Positions 29,720 to 39,388 are shown, counted from the stretch's first letter. The stretch is DNA of 64,000 nucleotides from Pseudomonadota bacterium (GCA_021845865.1 JAJZVC010000004.1:1-64000); one strand, 5' to 3'. Notes: generated by a model not told the origin, from the letters alone. Translations and numbers: made by a program.

Positions 29720-32266
29720 TTATTCCTCGTCGTCCTCGGTTTCGACGATCTTCTCCAGGCCCGCCAGCTTCTCGCCCTCGTCCAGGGTGATCAGCGTCAC
29801 TCCCTGGGTGGCGCGGCCCATCTCGCGGATTTCCTTGATCCGGGTGCGAATCAGCACGCCGCCGGTGGTGATGAGCATGATCTCGTCGCTTTCCTCCACC
29901 AGGGCGGCGGCCACCACCTTGCCGTTGCGCTCCGAGGTCTGGATCGCGATCATGCCCTGGGTGCCGCGGCTGTGGCGGGTGTATTCGGCGATGGGGGTGC
30001 GCTTGCCGAAGCCGTTTTCGGTGGCCGTGAGCACGCTCTGGTTCTCGTTTTCCGCCACCAGCAGGGAAATCACCCGCTGTCCCTTCTGCAGGCGCATGCC
30101 GATCACGCCCCGGGCGCCGCGCCCCATGGGACGGACGTCGTTTTCGTCGAAGCGCATGGCCTTGCCGCCGTCGGAGAACAGCATGATGTCGTGCTTGCCG
30201 TCGGTGAGGGCGACGCCGATGAGGTAATCCCCCTCGTCCAGGCCCACGGCGATGATGCCGGTGGAACGGGGACGGGAGAACTCCGACAAGGGAGTCTTCT
30301 TGACGATGCCGTGAGCGGTGGCCATGAAAATGAAGTGGCTGTCGTCGAATTCCTTCACCGGCAGGATGGCGTTGATCTTCTCCCCTTCCTGCATCTGCAG
30401 CAGGTTGACGATGGGCTTGCCGCGGCTGCCGCGGCCGCCCTGGGGCACGTTATAGACCTTGATCCAGTACACCCGGCCCCGGTTGGAGAAGCACAGGATG
30501 TAGTCGTGGGTGTTGGCGATGAACAGGTTGTCGATGAAATCGTCTTCCTTCGTCGCCGTGGCCTGCTTGCCGCGGCCGCCCCGCTTCTGGGCGCGATAGT
30601 CATCCAGGGGCTGGGCCTTGATGTAGCCGGAATGGGACAGGGTCACCACCACGTCCTCGGGGGCGATCAGGTCCTCCATGCTGATATCCTGGGTGTGGAC
30701 CACGATCTCGCTGCGGCGCTCGTCGCCGAACTGCTGCTTCACCTCGGTGAGCTCCATGGCGATGATCTCGGTCACCCGTTCGGAACGGGCCAGAATGTCC
30801 AGCAAGTCGGCGATGCGCAGCATCACCTCCTTGTATTCGTTGACGATCTTGTCCTGCTCCAGGCCCGTGAGGCGCTGCAGGCGCAGGTCGAGGATGGCCT
30901 GGGCCTGGGCTTCCGACAAGCGGTAGCCTTGGCTGGAAAAACCGAACTCGGGAGCCAGGCCCTCGGGACGGGAAGCATCGGCAGCGGCGCGGGCCAGCAT
31001 CTCCTCCACCAGGGGCGAACGCCAGGCGCGTTCCATCAACTGGCCCTTGGCCACGGCCGGGGATTCGGCGGCGCGGATCAGGGCGATGACGTCGTCCACG
31101 TTGGACAGGGCAACAGCCAGGCCTTCCAGGATATGGCCCCGGTCCCGGGCCTTCTTCAGTTCGAACACGGTGCGCCGCGTCACCACCTCGCGGCGGTGGC
31201 GCAGGTACTCGTCCAGCATCTGCTTCAGGTTCAGCAGGCGGGGCTGTCCGTCCACCAGGGCCACCATGTTCATGCCGAAGGTGTCCTGCATCTGGGTTTC
31301 TTTGTACAGGTTGTTCAGCACCACCTCGGGCATTTCACCGCGCTTGAGCTCGATCACCACCCGCATGCCGGACTTGTCGGATTCGTCGCGCAGATCGGAG
31401 ATGCCCTCGACGCGCTTGTCGCGCACCAGTTCGCCGATCTTGATGCACAGGTTGGCCTTGTTCACCTGGTAGGGCAGCTCATCGATGATGATCGCCTGGC
31501 GGCTGCCCTTCTCCATGTCCTCGAAGTGGCAGCGGGCGCGCATCACCACCCGGCCGCGGCCGGTGCGGTAGCCTTCCCGCACGCCCTCCAGGCCGTAGAT
31601 GAAGCCAGCGGTGGGAAAATCCGGGGCCTTGACGATGTCGATCAGCTCGTCGATGGTGGTGGCCGGATTGTTGAGCAGCATCAGGCAGGCATCCACCACC
31701 TCGTTCAGGTTGTGGGGCGGGATGTTGGTGGCCATGCCCACCGCGATGCCGGAGGAACCGTTGATCAGCAGGTTGGGAATCTTGGACGGCAGCACCAGGG
31801 GTTCCTGCTCGGAACCGTCGTAGTTGGGGCCAAAATCCACCGTCTCCTTGTCGATGTCGGCCAGGAGCTCGTGGGCGATTTTCGCCATGCGCACTTCGGT
31901 GTAACGCATGGCCGCGGCGTTGTCGCCGTCGATGGAGCCGAAGTTGCCCTGGCCGTCCACTAGGGGATAGCGCAGGGAGAAATCCTGGGCCATGCGCACG
32001 ATGGTGTCGTACACCGCCGTGTCGCCGTGGGGGTGGTACTTACCGATGACGTCGCCGACGACGCGGGCCGATTTCTTGTAGGGCTTGTTCCAGTCGTTGG
32101 ACAGCTCGTTCATCGCGTAAAGCACGCGGCGGTGCACCGGCTTCAAGCCGTCGCGCACATCCGGCAGGGCCCGTCCCACGATCACGCTCATGGCGTAATC
32201 GAGATAGGAACGGCGCATTTCCTCTTCAAGACTGACTGGCAGGGTTTCTTTGGCGAATTGTTCCAT
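29720..32266 (-). CDS. gyrA: DNA gyrase subunit A
   Basis: 848 residues. The catalytic tyrosine is Tyr122 in AAMRYTE. Residue numbers match E. coli at the quinolone region: Thr83 and Asp87 in [10 protein letters not shown]. Thr rather than Ser at position 83 also occurs as wild type in other bacteria. The C-terminal beta-pinwheel carries the GyrA-box-like QKRGGRGKQ, and the tail is acidic. It heads the minus-strand superoperon. Confidence 0.97.
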   Translation of the reverse strand: MEQFAKETLPVSLEEEMRRSYLDYAMSVIVGRALPDVRDGLKPVHRRVLYAMNELSNDWNKPYKKSARVVGDVIGKYHPHGDTAVYDTIVRMAQDFSLRYPLVDGQGNFGSIDGDNAAAMRYTEVRMAKIAHELLADIDKETVDFGPNYDGSEQEPLVLPSKIPNLLINGSSGIAVGMATNIPPHNLNEVVDACLMLLNNPATTIDELIDIVKAPDFPTAGFIYGLEGVREGYRTGRGRVVMRARCHFEDMEKGSRQAIIIDELPYQVNKANLCIKIGELVRDKRVEGISDLRDESDKSGMRVVIELKRGEMPEVVLNNLYKETQMQDTFGMNMVALVDGQPRLLNLKQMLDEYLRHRREVVTRRTVFELKKARDRGHILEGLAVALSNVDDVIALIRAAESPAVAKGQLMERAWRSPLVEEMLARAAADASRPEGLAPEFGFSSQGYRLSEAQAQAILDLRLQRLTGLEQDKIVNEYKEVMLRIADLLDILARSERVTEIIAMELTEVKQQFGDERRSEIVVHTQDISMEDLIAPEDVVVTLSHSGYIKAQPLDDYRAQKRGGRGKQATATKEDDFIDNLFIANTHDYILCFSNRGRVYWIKVYNVPQGGRGSRGKPIVNLLQMQEGEKINAILPVKEFDDSHFIFMATAHGIVKKTPLSEFSRPRSTGIIAVGLDEGDYLIGVALTDGKHDIMLFSDGGKAMRFDENDVRPMGRGARGVIGMRLQKGQRVISLLVAENENQSVLTATENGFGKRTPIAEYTRHSRGTQGMIAIQTSERNGKVVAAALVEESDEIMLITTGGVLIRTRIKEIREMGRATQGVTLITLDEGEKLAGLEKIVETEDDEE

Positions 32267-32304
32267 CGGCTGGCTTTAAGTTTTAACCGCTTAAAAAGCC
32301 TTGG

Positions 32305-32333
32305 ATTCTATCACGCACCCCCAGCCCCGTCAT
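32305..32333 (-). promoter_or_regulatory. Probable gyrA promoter
   Basis: On the minus strand, ATGACG (32333-32328) and TAGAAT (32310-32305) are 17 bp apart. The leader of about 30 nt that follows includes an inverted repeat (GGCTTT and its partner, about 32270-32300). This is the only clear promoter upstream of the superoperon. Confidence 0.5.
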
Positions 32334-32358
32334 CTTCGCCATTTCGGCGCCGATGGGG

Positions 32359-32384
32359 CAGGTGTTGCTTCGGCGCAACACCTG
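32359..32384. other. Strong hairpin in the gyrA-ompA intergenic region
   Basis: CAGGTGTTGC (32359-32368) and GCAACACCTG (32375-32384) form a perfect 10-bp stem with a 6-nt loop (TTCGGC). No T-run follows on either strand, so it is not a normal terminator. It lies upstream of both divergent genes. Confidence 0.6.
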
Positions 32385-32528
32385 CTGCCGACAAAAACCA
32401 ATTTGTGTTTTTTTATTCCTAAGACTATGTTGTAGAATGAGGTGGGAATCCAATAACAATTAGCCGAAATCCATACTTGCAAATAGCGTCGCCACGAAAT
32501 CAAAGAAACTCAAACAGGAGTCTGAAGA

Positions 32529-33152
32529 ATGAAAATGTCCAAACTTATGAATGTTCTGATCGCCGTTGCCGCCCTGGCTTCCGCAAGCTCTGCTTTCGCC
32601 GCCAAGGAAGGTTACCTGGTCGACACCCGCGGCAACGTGGTGCGCAACAACTACGGCGAGTGCTGGAGGACCGGTTACTGGACCCCCGCCATGGCCATCG
32701 AGGAGTGCGACTCTTCCCTGGCGAAGACTGGCAAAGGCATCGGTCCTGAGGCTGCCGCATTCGCCAAGGCCACCCTGCAGGCCGAAACCCTGTTCGACTT
32801 CGACAAGTCCGTCCTCCGCCCCGCCGGCAAGCAGGCCCTGGACGAGTTCGTGACCAAGATGAAGGACCACCCCGAAGTCGAACTGCTGCTGGTGACCGGC
32901 CACACCGACCAAATCGGTAGCGACAAGTACAACCAGAAGCTGTCCGAGCGCCGCGCCGCCTCCGTGAAAGCCTACCTGGTGAGCAAGGGCATCGCCGCCA
33001 ACCGCATCGAGACCGTGGGCATGGGCGAGAAAGAGCCCGTCAAGTCCCTCAAGGAATGCAAGGGCAGCCACGGCAAGAAGCTGATCGAGTGCCTGCAGCC
33101 CAACCGTCGCGTGGTGGTTGAGATCAAGATGCAGAAACCGACCCAGAAGTAA
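32529..33152 (+). CDS. OmpA-family outer-membrane protein
   Basis: 207 residues. A signal peptide ends at SSAFAA, then a short linker with two cysteines (GECWR, EECD) leads to a C-terminal OmpA-like peptidoglycan-binding domain (LFDFDKSVLRPAG, VTGHTDQIGSDKYNQKLSERRA). There is no N-terminal beta-barrel of usual OmpA length, so it may be a periplasmic or lattice-bound protein rather than a porin. An AGGAG site lies 8 nt before the ATG. A TAGAAT -10-like box at 32433-32438 has no good -35. Confidence 0.9.
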   Translation: MKMSKLMNVLIAVAALASASSAFAAKEGYLVDTRGNVVRNNYGECWRTGYWTPAMAIEECDSSLAKTGKGIGPEAAAFAKATLQAETLFDFDKSVLRPAGKQALDEFVTKMKDHPEVELLLVTGHTDQIGSDKYNQKLSERRAASVKAYLVSKGIAANRIETVGMGEKEPVKSLKECKGSHGKKLIECLQPNRRVVVEIKMQKPTQK

Positions 33153-33167
33153 TTCCGTCCACACGGA

Positions 33168-33203
33168 AAGCCCCGCCGCCACTAGGCCGAGCGGGGCTTT
33201 TTT
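33168..33203 (+). terminator. Rho-independent terminator of the ompA-like gene
   Basis: The GCCCCGC/GCGGGGC stem (33170-33176 and 33191-33197) is followed by six T. It ends just where the next gene could start, so the ATG at 33204 is unlikely to be that gene's start. Confidence 0.9.
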
Positions 33204-33218
33204 ATGCCCGCCAGAACC

Positions 33219-34547
33219 ATGGAATCCCTGACCGCCATCGATACCCTGATCGACGCCCGCTGGATCGTTCCCGTAGAACCGGAACGCACCATCCTGCCCC
33301 GGCATAGCCTGGCCATCCGCGAGGGAAAGATCGTCGCCCTGCTGCCGACGGAAGAGGCGCACCTTCGCTTCAGGCCCCATCAGCACCTCCAGCTGAAGAA
33401 TCACCTCCTGATTCCCGGCCTCATCAACCTCCACACCCACGCCGCCATGACCCTGTTGCGCGGCTTGGCCGATGACCTGCCCTTGATGGACTGGCTGCAC
33501 AACCACATCTGGCCAGCCGAAGGGCGCTTCATGTCGCCGGAATTCGTCCACGACGGCACCCTTCTCGCCTGCGCGGAAATGCTGCGCAGCGGGATCACCT
33601 GCTTCAACGACATGTATTTCTACCCCGAAGCAGCCGCCAACGCCGCCCTTCAGGCAAAAATACGCGCCGCGCTGGGCATCGTGACGGTGGAATTTCCCAC
33701 GCCCTACGCCTCCGATGCCGGCGATTATCTCAACAAAGGCCTGGCCGCCCGCGACGCTTTCCGGGATGAAGCCTTGATCAGCTTCACCCTGGCCCCCCAT
33801 GCCCCCTATACCGTCAGCGACCAGACCTTCGCCAAAATACTAACCTACGCCGAGCAGCTAGACCTGCCGATACACCTGCACCTCCACGAAACCCACGACG
33901 AGATGGAAGAAAGCCTGAAGCAGTTCCAGGTACGCCCCTTGGAACGCCTGCATCGCCTCGGTTTGCTCGGCCCGAATCTGATCGCCGTCCACATGGTGCA
34001 ACTCAACAAAGAGGAAATCCGCCTCCTTGCCGAACACGGCTGCCATGTCGCCCACTGCCCCAGCTCCAACCTCAAGCTGGCCAGCGGCATCGGCCCCGTG
34101 GTGGAAAAACTGGAGCACGACGTCAACGTCGGCCTCGGCACCGATGGGGCCGCAAGCAACAACCGCCTCGACATCCTGGCCGAAATGCGCCTTGCCGCCT
34201 TGCTGGCCAAGGGGCAAAGCCGCAAGGCCTTTGCCCTGCCCGCCTTCGAAACCTTGAAACTGGCCACCCTCAACGCGGCCCGCGCCTTGCGCCTCGATCA
34301 TCTCGTGGGCTCCCTCGAACCGGGCAAAGCGGCCGACATCGTGGCCCTCGACTTCTCGGGCCCGGAAATGGAGCCCTGCTACGACCCCGTCTCCCACCTG
34401 GTTTACGCCGCCGGACGGGAACAAGTCAGCCATGTCTGGGTCAACGGGGAACTGCTGCTGAACGAACGCCGCCTGACCACCCTGGACGAGCGCGACCTCC
34501 ATGCCAAAGCCACCCTGTGGCAGGAGAGAATCCGCAACGCGGCCTGA
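33219..34547 (+). CDS. TRZ/ATZ amidohydrolase, probable methylthioadenosine/S-adenosylhomocysteine deaminase
   Basis: 442 residues of the amidohydrolase superfamily. Metal ligands are visible in LINLHTHAAMTLLRG, HLHLHETHDE, AHCPSSNLKLASG and GLGTDGAASNN. This arrangement fits the MTA/SAH deaminase branch, which deaminates adenine-nucleoside by-products. The neighbour ubiG uses SAM and makes SAH, which supports that substrate. ATG 33219 is preferred over 33204, whose codon lies against the terminator T-run. Confidence 0.85.
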   Translation: MESLTAIDTLIDARWIVPVEPERTILPRHSLAIREGKIVALLPTEEAHLRFRPHQHLQLKNHLLIPGLINLHTHAAMTLLRGLADDLPLMDWLHNHIWPAEGRFMSPEFVHDGTLLACAEMLRSGITCFNDMYFYPEAAANAALQAKIRAALGIVTVEFPTPYASDAGDYLNKGLAARDAFRDEALISFTLAPHAPYTVSDQTFAKILTYAEQLDLPIHLHLHETHDEMEESLKQFQVRPLERLHRLGLLGPNLIAVHMVQLNKEEIRLLAEHGCHVAHCPSSNLKLASGIGPVVEKLEHDVNVGLGTDGAASNNRLDILAEMRLAALLAKGQSRKAFALPAFETLKLATLNAARALRLDHLVGSLEPGKAADIVALDFSGPEMEPCYDPVSHLVYAAGREQVSHVWVNGELLLNERRLTTLDERDLHAKATLWQERIRNAA

Positions 34548-34568
34548 TTTGTGGTTAAATATGCGCCT

Positions 34569-35261
34569 ATGAGCAACGCCGACCAAATCGAACTGGACAA
34601 ATTCGCCCAACTGGCCCACCGCTGGTGGGACCCCAACAGCGAATTCAAGCCCCTTCACGACATCAACCCCCTGCGCCTCGATTACATCGACCGCACCGCT
34701 GGCTTGGCGGGCAAAACGGTCCTCGACGTGGGCTGCGGCGGCGGTATCCTGTCGGAGAGCATGGCCCAGCGGGGCGCCAGCGTCACCGGCATCGACCTGG
34801 GCGAAAAGGCCCTCAAGGTCGCCAAGCTCCACAAGCTGGAAAGCGGCGTCAACGTGGACTATCGCCTCATCTCGGCAGAAGACCTCGCCCAGGAGCAACC
34901 CCAGCGCTACGACGTGGTCACCTGCATGGAGATGTTGGAGCACGTCCCCGACCCGTCTCTCGTGGTGCGGGCCTGCGCGCAACTGGCAAAGCCCGGCGGT
35001 TACATCTTCTTCTCCACCCTCAACCGCAACCTCAAGTCTTATCTCTTTGCGGTGGTGGGCGCCGAATACGTCCTCAACCTGCTGCCAAAGGGCACCCACG
35101 AATACGCCAAATTCCTCAAGCCCTCCGAACTGTCCCGGTCCTGTCGCGACGCTGGCCTGGAAGTGGCGGACATCACCGGCATGAGCTACAACCCCTTCAA
35201 CAAGTCCTACTCCCTCGGCAAGGGCACCTCGGTCAACTACCTCCTCTGCTGCCGCGCCTGA
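34569..35261 (+). CDS. ubiG: Ubiquinone 3-O-methyltransferase UbiG
   Basis: 230 residues. The [18 protein letters not shown]-binding loop and the N-terminal [19 protein letters not shown] segment are specific to UbiG. It carries out both O-methylations in ubiquinone synthesis. ATG 34569 fits the family N-terminus. Its TGA shares a base with the gph ATG. Confidence 0.95.
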   Translation: MSNADQIELDKFAQLAHRWWDPNSEFKPLHDINPLRLDYIDRTAGLAGKTVLDVGCGGGILSESMAQRGASVTGIDLGEKALKVAKLHKLESGVNVDYRLISAEDLAQEQPQRYDVVTCMEMLEHVPDPSLVVRACAQLAKPGGYIFFSTLNRNLKSYLFAVVGAEYVLNLLPKGTHEYAKFLKPSELSRSCRDAGLEVADITGMSYNPFNKSYSLGKGTSVNYLLCCRA

Positions 35262-35911
35262 TGTACCGCGCCGTCCTCTTCGACCTCGACGGCACACTGG
35301 CCGACACCGCGCCGGACCTGGGTCACGCCCTAAACCTGCTGTTGGAACGCCACGGCCGCCCCGTCCTTTCCCAGGAAACCCTACGCCCCTACGCTTCCCA
35401 CGGCACCCCTGGCCTCCTCGGCATCGGCTTCGGCCTCACCCCCGAGGACCCGCGCTTCGCCCCCCTGCGGCAGGAATACCTGGCCCTGTACGAGGCCCAC
35501 CTCGTCACCCATACCCGCCTCTTCGCAGGCATGGCCGAATTGCTGGAACAGCTCGAACAGCGCGGCCTTCCCTGGGGCGTCGTCACCAACAAACCGGAGC
35601 GCTTCGCCCTTCCCCTCATGGAACGCCTCGGCCTGAGAAACCGCGCCGCCACCGTCATCGGCGGCGACACCTGCCCGCGCCCCAAACCCCACCCCGAACC
35701 CATGCACCGCGCCAGCCAGGACGTCGGCGTCCCCCCTGCCGAATGCCTCTACGTGGGCGATGCGGAGAGAGACGTGGAAGCCGCCCGGGCCGCCGGCATG
35801 AACACCCTCATCGCCGCCTACGGCTACCTGGGCGAGCATGACCGCCCGCTGGAATGGAACGCCCTCGGCATCATCCACTCCCCCCTCGACATCCTCGCCT
35901 ATCTCGACTGA
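35261..35911 (+). CDS. gph: Phosphoglycolate phosphatase (HAD family)
   Basis: 216 residues. The nucleophile is in LFDLDGTLADTAPDL, motif II is VVTNKPERFA, and motif III/IV is KPHPEPMHRA...YVGDAERDVEAA. It hydrolyses 2-phosphoglycolate. It is coupled to ubiG by a TGATG overlap, as in many betaproteobacteria. The large open frame that reads across ubiG in another frame is not coding there. Confidence 0.93.
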   Translation: MYRAVLFDLDGTLADTAPDLGHALNLLLERHGRPVLSQETLRPYASHGTPGLLGIGFGLTPEDPRFAPLRQEYLALYEAHLVTHTRLFAGMAELLEQLEQRGLPWGVVTNKPERFALPLMERLGLRNRAATVIGGDTCPRPKPHPEPMHRASQDVGVPPAECLYVGDAERDVEAARAAGMNTLIAAYGYLGEHDRPLEWNALGIIHSPLDILAYLD

Positions 35912-35919
35912 TAACCGGG

Positions 35920-35925
35920 TATAAT
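35920..35925 (+). promoter_or_regulatory. -10 box for ssrA
   Basis: A perfect TATAAT lies about 60 bp before the mature tmRNA 5' end. The -35 region is weak. The precursor 5' leader would be about 50 nt. Confidence 0.5.
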
Positions 35926-35983
35926 AAAAATCGTGAAGCAGCGGAACTTTCCATTCCCACTGCTTTCATAGGTAGGACTGCTT

Positions 35984-36346
35984 GGGGGCGACCTGGCTTC
36001 GACGTGGGTTGCAAAGCAGCGCAGGGCATACCGAGGACCAGCCACCTCGTAAATCCGCTGGAAAAAAATAGTCGCCAACGACGAAACTTACGCTCTGGCC
36101 GCTTAATCGGCCAGACTCTGCACTAGCCTGACTCCGGGCTAGGCGGGGCAACCCGCAGCAGAGTCATTTCAGGAGTCTCGCGCCGTTCAGGGTTGCTTTG
36201 ACCGGCGTTAAATCCAAGGCAACTCGCCTGAATCGAGCCTGTTCGGCCGGCGCGCTTCGGGTTAAAACCCAATCGACCGGACTAAGTATGTAGAACTGTC
36301 TGTAGAGGGCTTGCGGACGCGGGTTCGATTCCCGCCGCCTCCACCA
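35984..36346 (+). ncRNA. ssrA: Transfer-messenger RNA
   Basis: One-piece tmRNA of 363 nt. The 5' acceptor strand GGGGGCG pairs with 3' CGCCTCC, followed by A and CCA. The T-arm GGTTCGATTCC is present. The tag frame starts at GCC 36074 and reads ANDETYALAA then TAA. It rescues stalled ribosomes. The 3' end is the integration site of the element that follows. Confidence 0.97.
36333..36346 (+). repeat. attL core
   Basis: CGCCGCCTCCACCA, the last 14 bases of ssrA. Together with the copy at 42781-42794 it marks the crossover region. Confidence 0.88.
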
Positions 36347-36367
36347 TTTACCTATCCAACATCATCC

Positions 36368-36393
36368 AAGGCCGTCCCAAAGACGGCCTTTTT
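36368..36393 (+). terminator. Element-supplied terminator behind ssrA
   Basis: AAGGCCGTC (36368-36376) pairs perfectly with GACGGCCTT (36382-36390), then more T. It lies 21 bp past the ssrA 3' end and belongs to the element, because the likely original host terminator is now beyond attR. Confidence 0.85.
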
Positions 36394-36456
36394 CTTTTAT
36401 TTTACAGGCACTTCAAGCCCACAACAGTCCCATATATTCCCACTACAGCCCAAGAA

Positions 36457-36521
36457 TTAGGGGTATTCACTTGGGGGTATCATGGTTTATCATCCAAAAC
36501 AGCAGAATTATTTTGGGGGTA
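36457..36521 (+). repeat. Candidate integrase arm-type sites, left end
   Basis: TTAGGGGTA (36457-36465), TTGGGGGTA (36471-36479) and TTGGGGGTA (36513-36521) are direct copies in the 70 bp before the integrase start. A fourth TTGGGGGTA lies inside the gene at 36677-36685. Related copies occur near the other end of the element. Confidence 0.55.
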
Positions 36522-36525
36522 CACC

Positions 36526-37761
36526 ATGCCGAAAAAAATCACGCCGCTCACCGATGCAGAAGTTAAATCCTTTATAAAACAAGATGTAAAAGGCTCAAAA
36601 CTATTCGATGGGGGCGGCCTGTTTCTTCACATTCCCCCAAAATCCGGTGCCCCCTCTTGGCGCGTGAAGTACCGTTTTGGGGGTAAAGAAAGAACCTTCA
36701 CTCTGGGCCAGTACCCTCAAATCACCCTCGCCAACGCAAGGATTGAGTTGTTGAAGGTAAGGGAACAGGTGAAGCAAGGGCATGACCCGGTACAGCAGCG
36801 CCAGCTCACAATCAAAGGGAACCAGGAGTCAGCGGAAGCCACCTTCGCCGCTATTGCCGCTCAATGGCTGGAAAAGAAGGCGATGGACTGGAGCGCAGGA
36901 CACCACCAAAGGGCAAAACGCGCCATTGAACGGGACTTGTTTCCCCACTTGGGGAAGTTGCCTATCGCCCAGGTGGATTCATATTTACTAGCACAAGCCA
37001 TTAAACCAACTGTAGATCGCGGCGTCATCGAAACCGCCGACCGCATCCTTCAACACACCACCGGCATTTTCAACTTCGCTAAAGGGCTTGGAATTTACAA
37101 GGGTGACAACCCAGTAGATGGTGCGCGGGAAGTGGTAATGCGGAAAAAGCCCACTCCCAAACGGATGCCAGCTTTAACAACATGGAACAGCCTTGGAGAG
37201 ATTTTACGCAAAGCGAAAGCCGCCAACATTTCCCCGGCAATCTATTTGCTTCATCGCCTCATTGCATTTTCATCCGTCCGAATCGGCACCGCCGTCCTTG
37301 CAGAGTGGAAAGAATTTGACCTAAATTCCAGCCCCGCGATTTGGACGATCCCACGGGAAAAAATGAAAATGAAGTCCCGCCACTCCGACCACCGCATCCC
37401 CCTTCCGGCTGTAGTTGCCCAGGAATTGCGAGAATGGAAATCTCTTGGGTTATCGCGAAAGCTGGTATTCCCTTCCCCGCAAGCCAACAAGAACGGGCAA
37501 CCGATAAGTTCCGAAGGCTTGGAGAAGGCATACAGGGTAACTTTAGGTCTGGAGGGCAAGCACACCCCGCACGGCTGGCGGGCTGCCTTTTCCACCCTTG
37601 CAAGGGATGAAGGGTTTAACCGAGAAGTCGTGGAAATCGCCCTCGACCACTGCCACGATGATGAAGTAGCAATGGCTTACGACCGTGGGGAGCGATGGGA
37701 AGAACGGGTTAAGCTGTTCCAGTGGTGGGGCGTGAAGCTACAGGAATCAGAAGCCAGTTAG
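36526..37761 (+). CDS. int: Tyrosine recombinase (P4-type integrase)
   Basis: 411 residues. An N-terminal DUF4102 arm-binding domain (about 1-95) and SAM-like core-binding domain (about 105-190) precede the catalytic domain. Active residues by reading are Arg252, His349, Arg352, His375 and Tyr385. Its position directly inside attL in ssrA is typical of tmRNA-specific integrases. The stop overlaps the convergent serine recombinase stop by 4 bp. Confidence 0.95.
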   Translation: MPKKITPLTDAEVKSFIKQDVKGSKLFDGGGLFLHIPPKSGAPSWRVKYRFGGKERTFTLGQYPQITLANARIELLKVREQVKQGHDPVQQRQLTIKGNQESAEATFAAIAAQWLEKKAMDWSAGHHQRAKRAIERDLFPHLGKLPIAQVDSYLLAQAIKPTVDRGVIETADRILQHTTGIFNFAKGLGIYKGDNPVDGAREVVMRKKPTPKRMPALTTWNSLGEILRKAKAANISPAIYLLHRLIAFSSVRIGTAVLAEWKEFDLNSSPAIWTIPREKMKMKSRHSDHRIPLPAVVAQELREWKSLGLSRKLVFPSPQANKNGQPISSEGLEKAYRVTLGLEGKHTPHGWRAAFSTLARDEGFNREVVEIALDHCHDDEVAMAYDRGERWEERVKLFQWWGVKLQESEAS

Positions 37762-38420
37762 GCCGCCATTTCCAGCACATTTTTAATAGTAGTGGCGTAC
37801 CATTTCCCGCCCCTTGCGGTCTTTACCCCAAGGTTGTTTAGCTGGTCGGCGATAGCTCCCAAGGACATTCCCTGCCCTCGATGCTGACGGATGGTAGGCA
37901 ATACCTTCTCCGCGAACTCCAAAGCCTTTTCCCGGTTGGCCTGCTGTCCTTTCTTTCGGGCTTCATCAAGATTTGTCCGATTTCCAAGCATTGCGCCTTC
38001 GGCCTTCTTCGCCGCCAATGCCGCCCTGGTGCGGCTGCTGATTAGTTTGCGCTCTTTCTCCGACAAAGCCGCGAACAGGTGAAGGATAAAGGGGTCGGTA
38101 TCCACGCCCAATTCAACTACGATGAACGGAACACCACGTGCCATTAGACCAGAGATAAAAGCCACGTCCCGGCTCAGTCTGTCCAGTTTCGCCACGATAA
38201 CCGGGCACCGGGCTTTGTGTGCCTTTGCCAGAGCATCCCGCAAGCCCTCCCGATCATCTAACCCCAGCTTGCCACTTGCCACCTCTGTTATCACCTCAAC
38301 CAGCTCAAATCCCTCAGCCTCGGCAAATCTCCGCACCGCCTCAGCCTGCGCGGCCATACCCAAGCCACTGCGCCCCTGCTCCCTGGTGCTGACCCTTACA
38401 TATCCGATTGCTGATTTCAT
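37758..38420 (-). CDS. Small serine recombinase (resolvase/invertase family)
   Basis: 220 residues. The catalytic Ser11 is in [10 protein letters not shown], and later resolvase-domain elements include AKLDRLSRD and [22 protein letters not shown]-terminal helix-turn-helix ([16 protein letters not shown]) follows. ATG 38420 starts the domain directly. A second site-specific recombinase beside a tyrosine integrase is unusual in small satellites. It might resolve dimers or invert a segment; no paired crossover sites were identified. Confidence 0.92.
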   Translation of the reverse strand: MKSAIGYVRVSTREQGRSGLGMAAQAEAVRRFAEAEGFELVEVITEVASGKLGLDDREGLRDALAKAHKARCPVIVAKLDRLSRDVAFISGLMARGVPFIVVELGVDTDPFILHLFAALSEKERKLISSRTRAALAAKKAEGAMLGNRTNLDEARKKGQQANREKALEFAEKVLPTIRQHRGQGMSLGAIADQLNNLGVKTARGGKWYATTIKNVLEMAA

Positions 38421-38445
38421 GGTGGCGGCCCCTATAACCATTAAA

Positions 38446-38482
38446 CGTATAATCATTATACGACCGTTTACGGTTTATACAA
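38446..38482 (-). promoter_or_regulatory. Serine recombinase promoter and operator
   Basis: On the minus strand TTGTAT (38482-38477) and TATAAT (38460-38455) are 16 bp apart. A perfect 17-bp palindrome, CGTATAATCATTATACG (38446-38462), covers the -10. The 11-mer TTTACGGTTTA (38467-38477) fills most of the spacer. The layout fits a repressed promoter. The rest of 38483-38680 is AT-rich non-coding sequence with a 7-bp inverted repeat (ATGCCGT 38555-38561, ACGGCAT 38592-38598). Confidence 0.6.
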
Positions 38483-38683
38483 TGTATTTTTGAGGTTACG
38501 GCGTCAAAAGAATAACCCCATTACCCCCGCCCCCAGGGGCAAGTAGCCATATAAATGCCGTCGGAATTGTGTCCATGTGGCAAGCTATAGAACGGCATGA
38601 CTCCCACACCGTTTCAGTAACTTGCAATTCCTTTAAATAAGTGATAGATGATTGTTTATATTGTGTTATTTAAGGGAGTGATG

Positions 38684-39034
38684 ATGCCAGATAAACCAAT
38701 GGAATTCGATTTAGACAAGGTGCGGGCGCTGGCCGCGAAGGGATTGAACAACAAACAAATTGCAGCCGCCATCGGATGCTCAGAGCGAACCGTTCAAAGA
38801 CGTTTGGCAGAAGATGAAGATTTCGCCGCCGCTGTCGCGGAAGGTCAGGCGCTCTTATGTGTTGAAGTGGGGAATCTCTTACTCGACGCCGCCCGGAATG
38901 GTTCCGTGGATGCAATGAAGTTTATTGCAGATCGAAAAGCTGGATGGACGAAGCAAACGAAAACCGAAGTTGAAGTCTCGGCAGCGCCTAGTTTGCAAAT
39001 TGTTTTTGCGCCGACTCCTGGTGTTGGAAACTAA
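38684..39034 (+). CDS. Small terminase-like helix-turn-helix protein
   Basis: 116 residues. A helix-turn-helix at about 22-41 (NNKQIAAAIGCSERTVQRRL) is followed by a helical region with GNLLLDAARNGSVDAMKFIADRKAGW. This order is the pattern I associate with phage small-terminase subunits, which select DNA for packaging. No large terminase is present. The start is at ATG 38684 or 38681, after AAGGGAG. It could instead be a plain DNA-binding regulator; the terminase reading is inference. Confidence 0.6.
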   Translation: MPDKPMEFDLDKVRALAAKGLNNKQIAAAIGCSERTVQRRLAEDEDFAAAVAEGQALLCVEVGNLLLDAARNGSVDAMKFIADRKAGWTKQTKTEVEVSAAPSLQIVFAPTPGVGN

Positions 39035-39062
39035 CCCCGAGTTATCTCACCGGAGAGAGCAT

Positions 39063-39335
39063 ATGTTGAATGAGTCAGATTATGTTTCTGAATACATGTT
39101 ACGAGCGTCGAAAGTAGGGTGTCGCCTCCAACGAAAGGAAATAACCAAACATTTAAAACAGGCGATAAAAGATATTGTTGGTACGACTTCATGTCATCTA
39201 GTTCTCTTACGAAGGTATGCCATCTGGTATCTACGTCCATATCTCAGGGGGTTATTCCGGGTTCTGGCATTTCGACAACCACTAAATAGTTCATCATCTG
39301 CTTCCCTTTCGGTCGAACGGCAGGAACCATTATAG
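39063..39335 (+). CDS. Possible small protein, 90 aa
   Basis: An open frame with a good GGAGAG site 7 nt before ATG 39063, 28 bp downstream of the terminase-like gene on the same strand. The product is basic with no recognised domain. Codon use gives no strong support, and a shorter open frame exists on the opposite strand (39031-39240) without a ribosome binding site. If it is not a gene, this 355-bp interval holds nothing else I can name. Confidence 0.4.
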   Translation: MLNESDYVSEYMLRASKVGCRLQRKEITKHLKQAIKDIVGTTSCHLVLLRRYAIWYLRPYLRGLFRVLAFRQPLNSSSSASLSVERQEPL

Positions 39336-39341
39336 GCACAA

Positions 39342-39361
39342 AACCCACCGCTTCGGGTGGG
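39342..39361 (-). terminator. Terminator of the leftward satellite transcript
   Basis: CCCACC/GGTGGG stem (39344-39349, 39356-39361) with a 6-nt loop, followed on the minus strand by TTTT. It lies about 28 bp past the stop of the 126-aa gene. Confidence 0.65.
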
Positions 39362-39388
39362 GAAAGATTGTTATAAAATTGGGGCGGT

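Noticed and set aside
29165..31963. A 932-codon open frame on the plus strand opposite gyrA
   Set aside because: The composition is a His/Gly/Val/Leu-rich antisense shadow of a GC-rich gene; gyrA on the other strand is certain.
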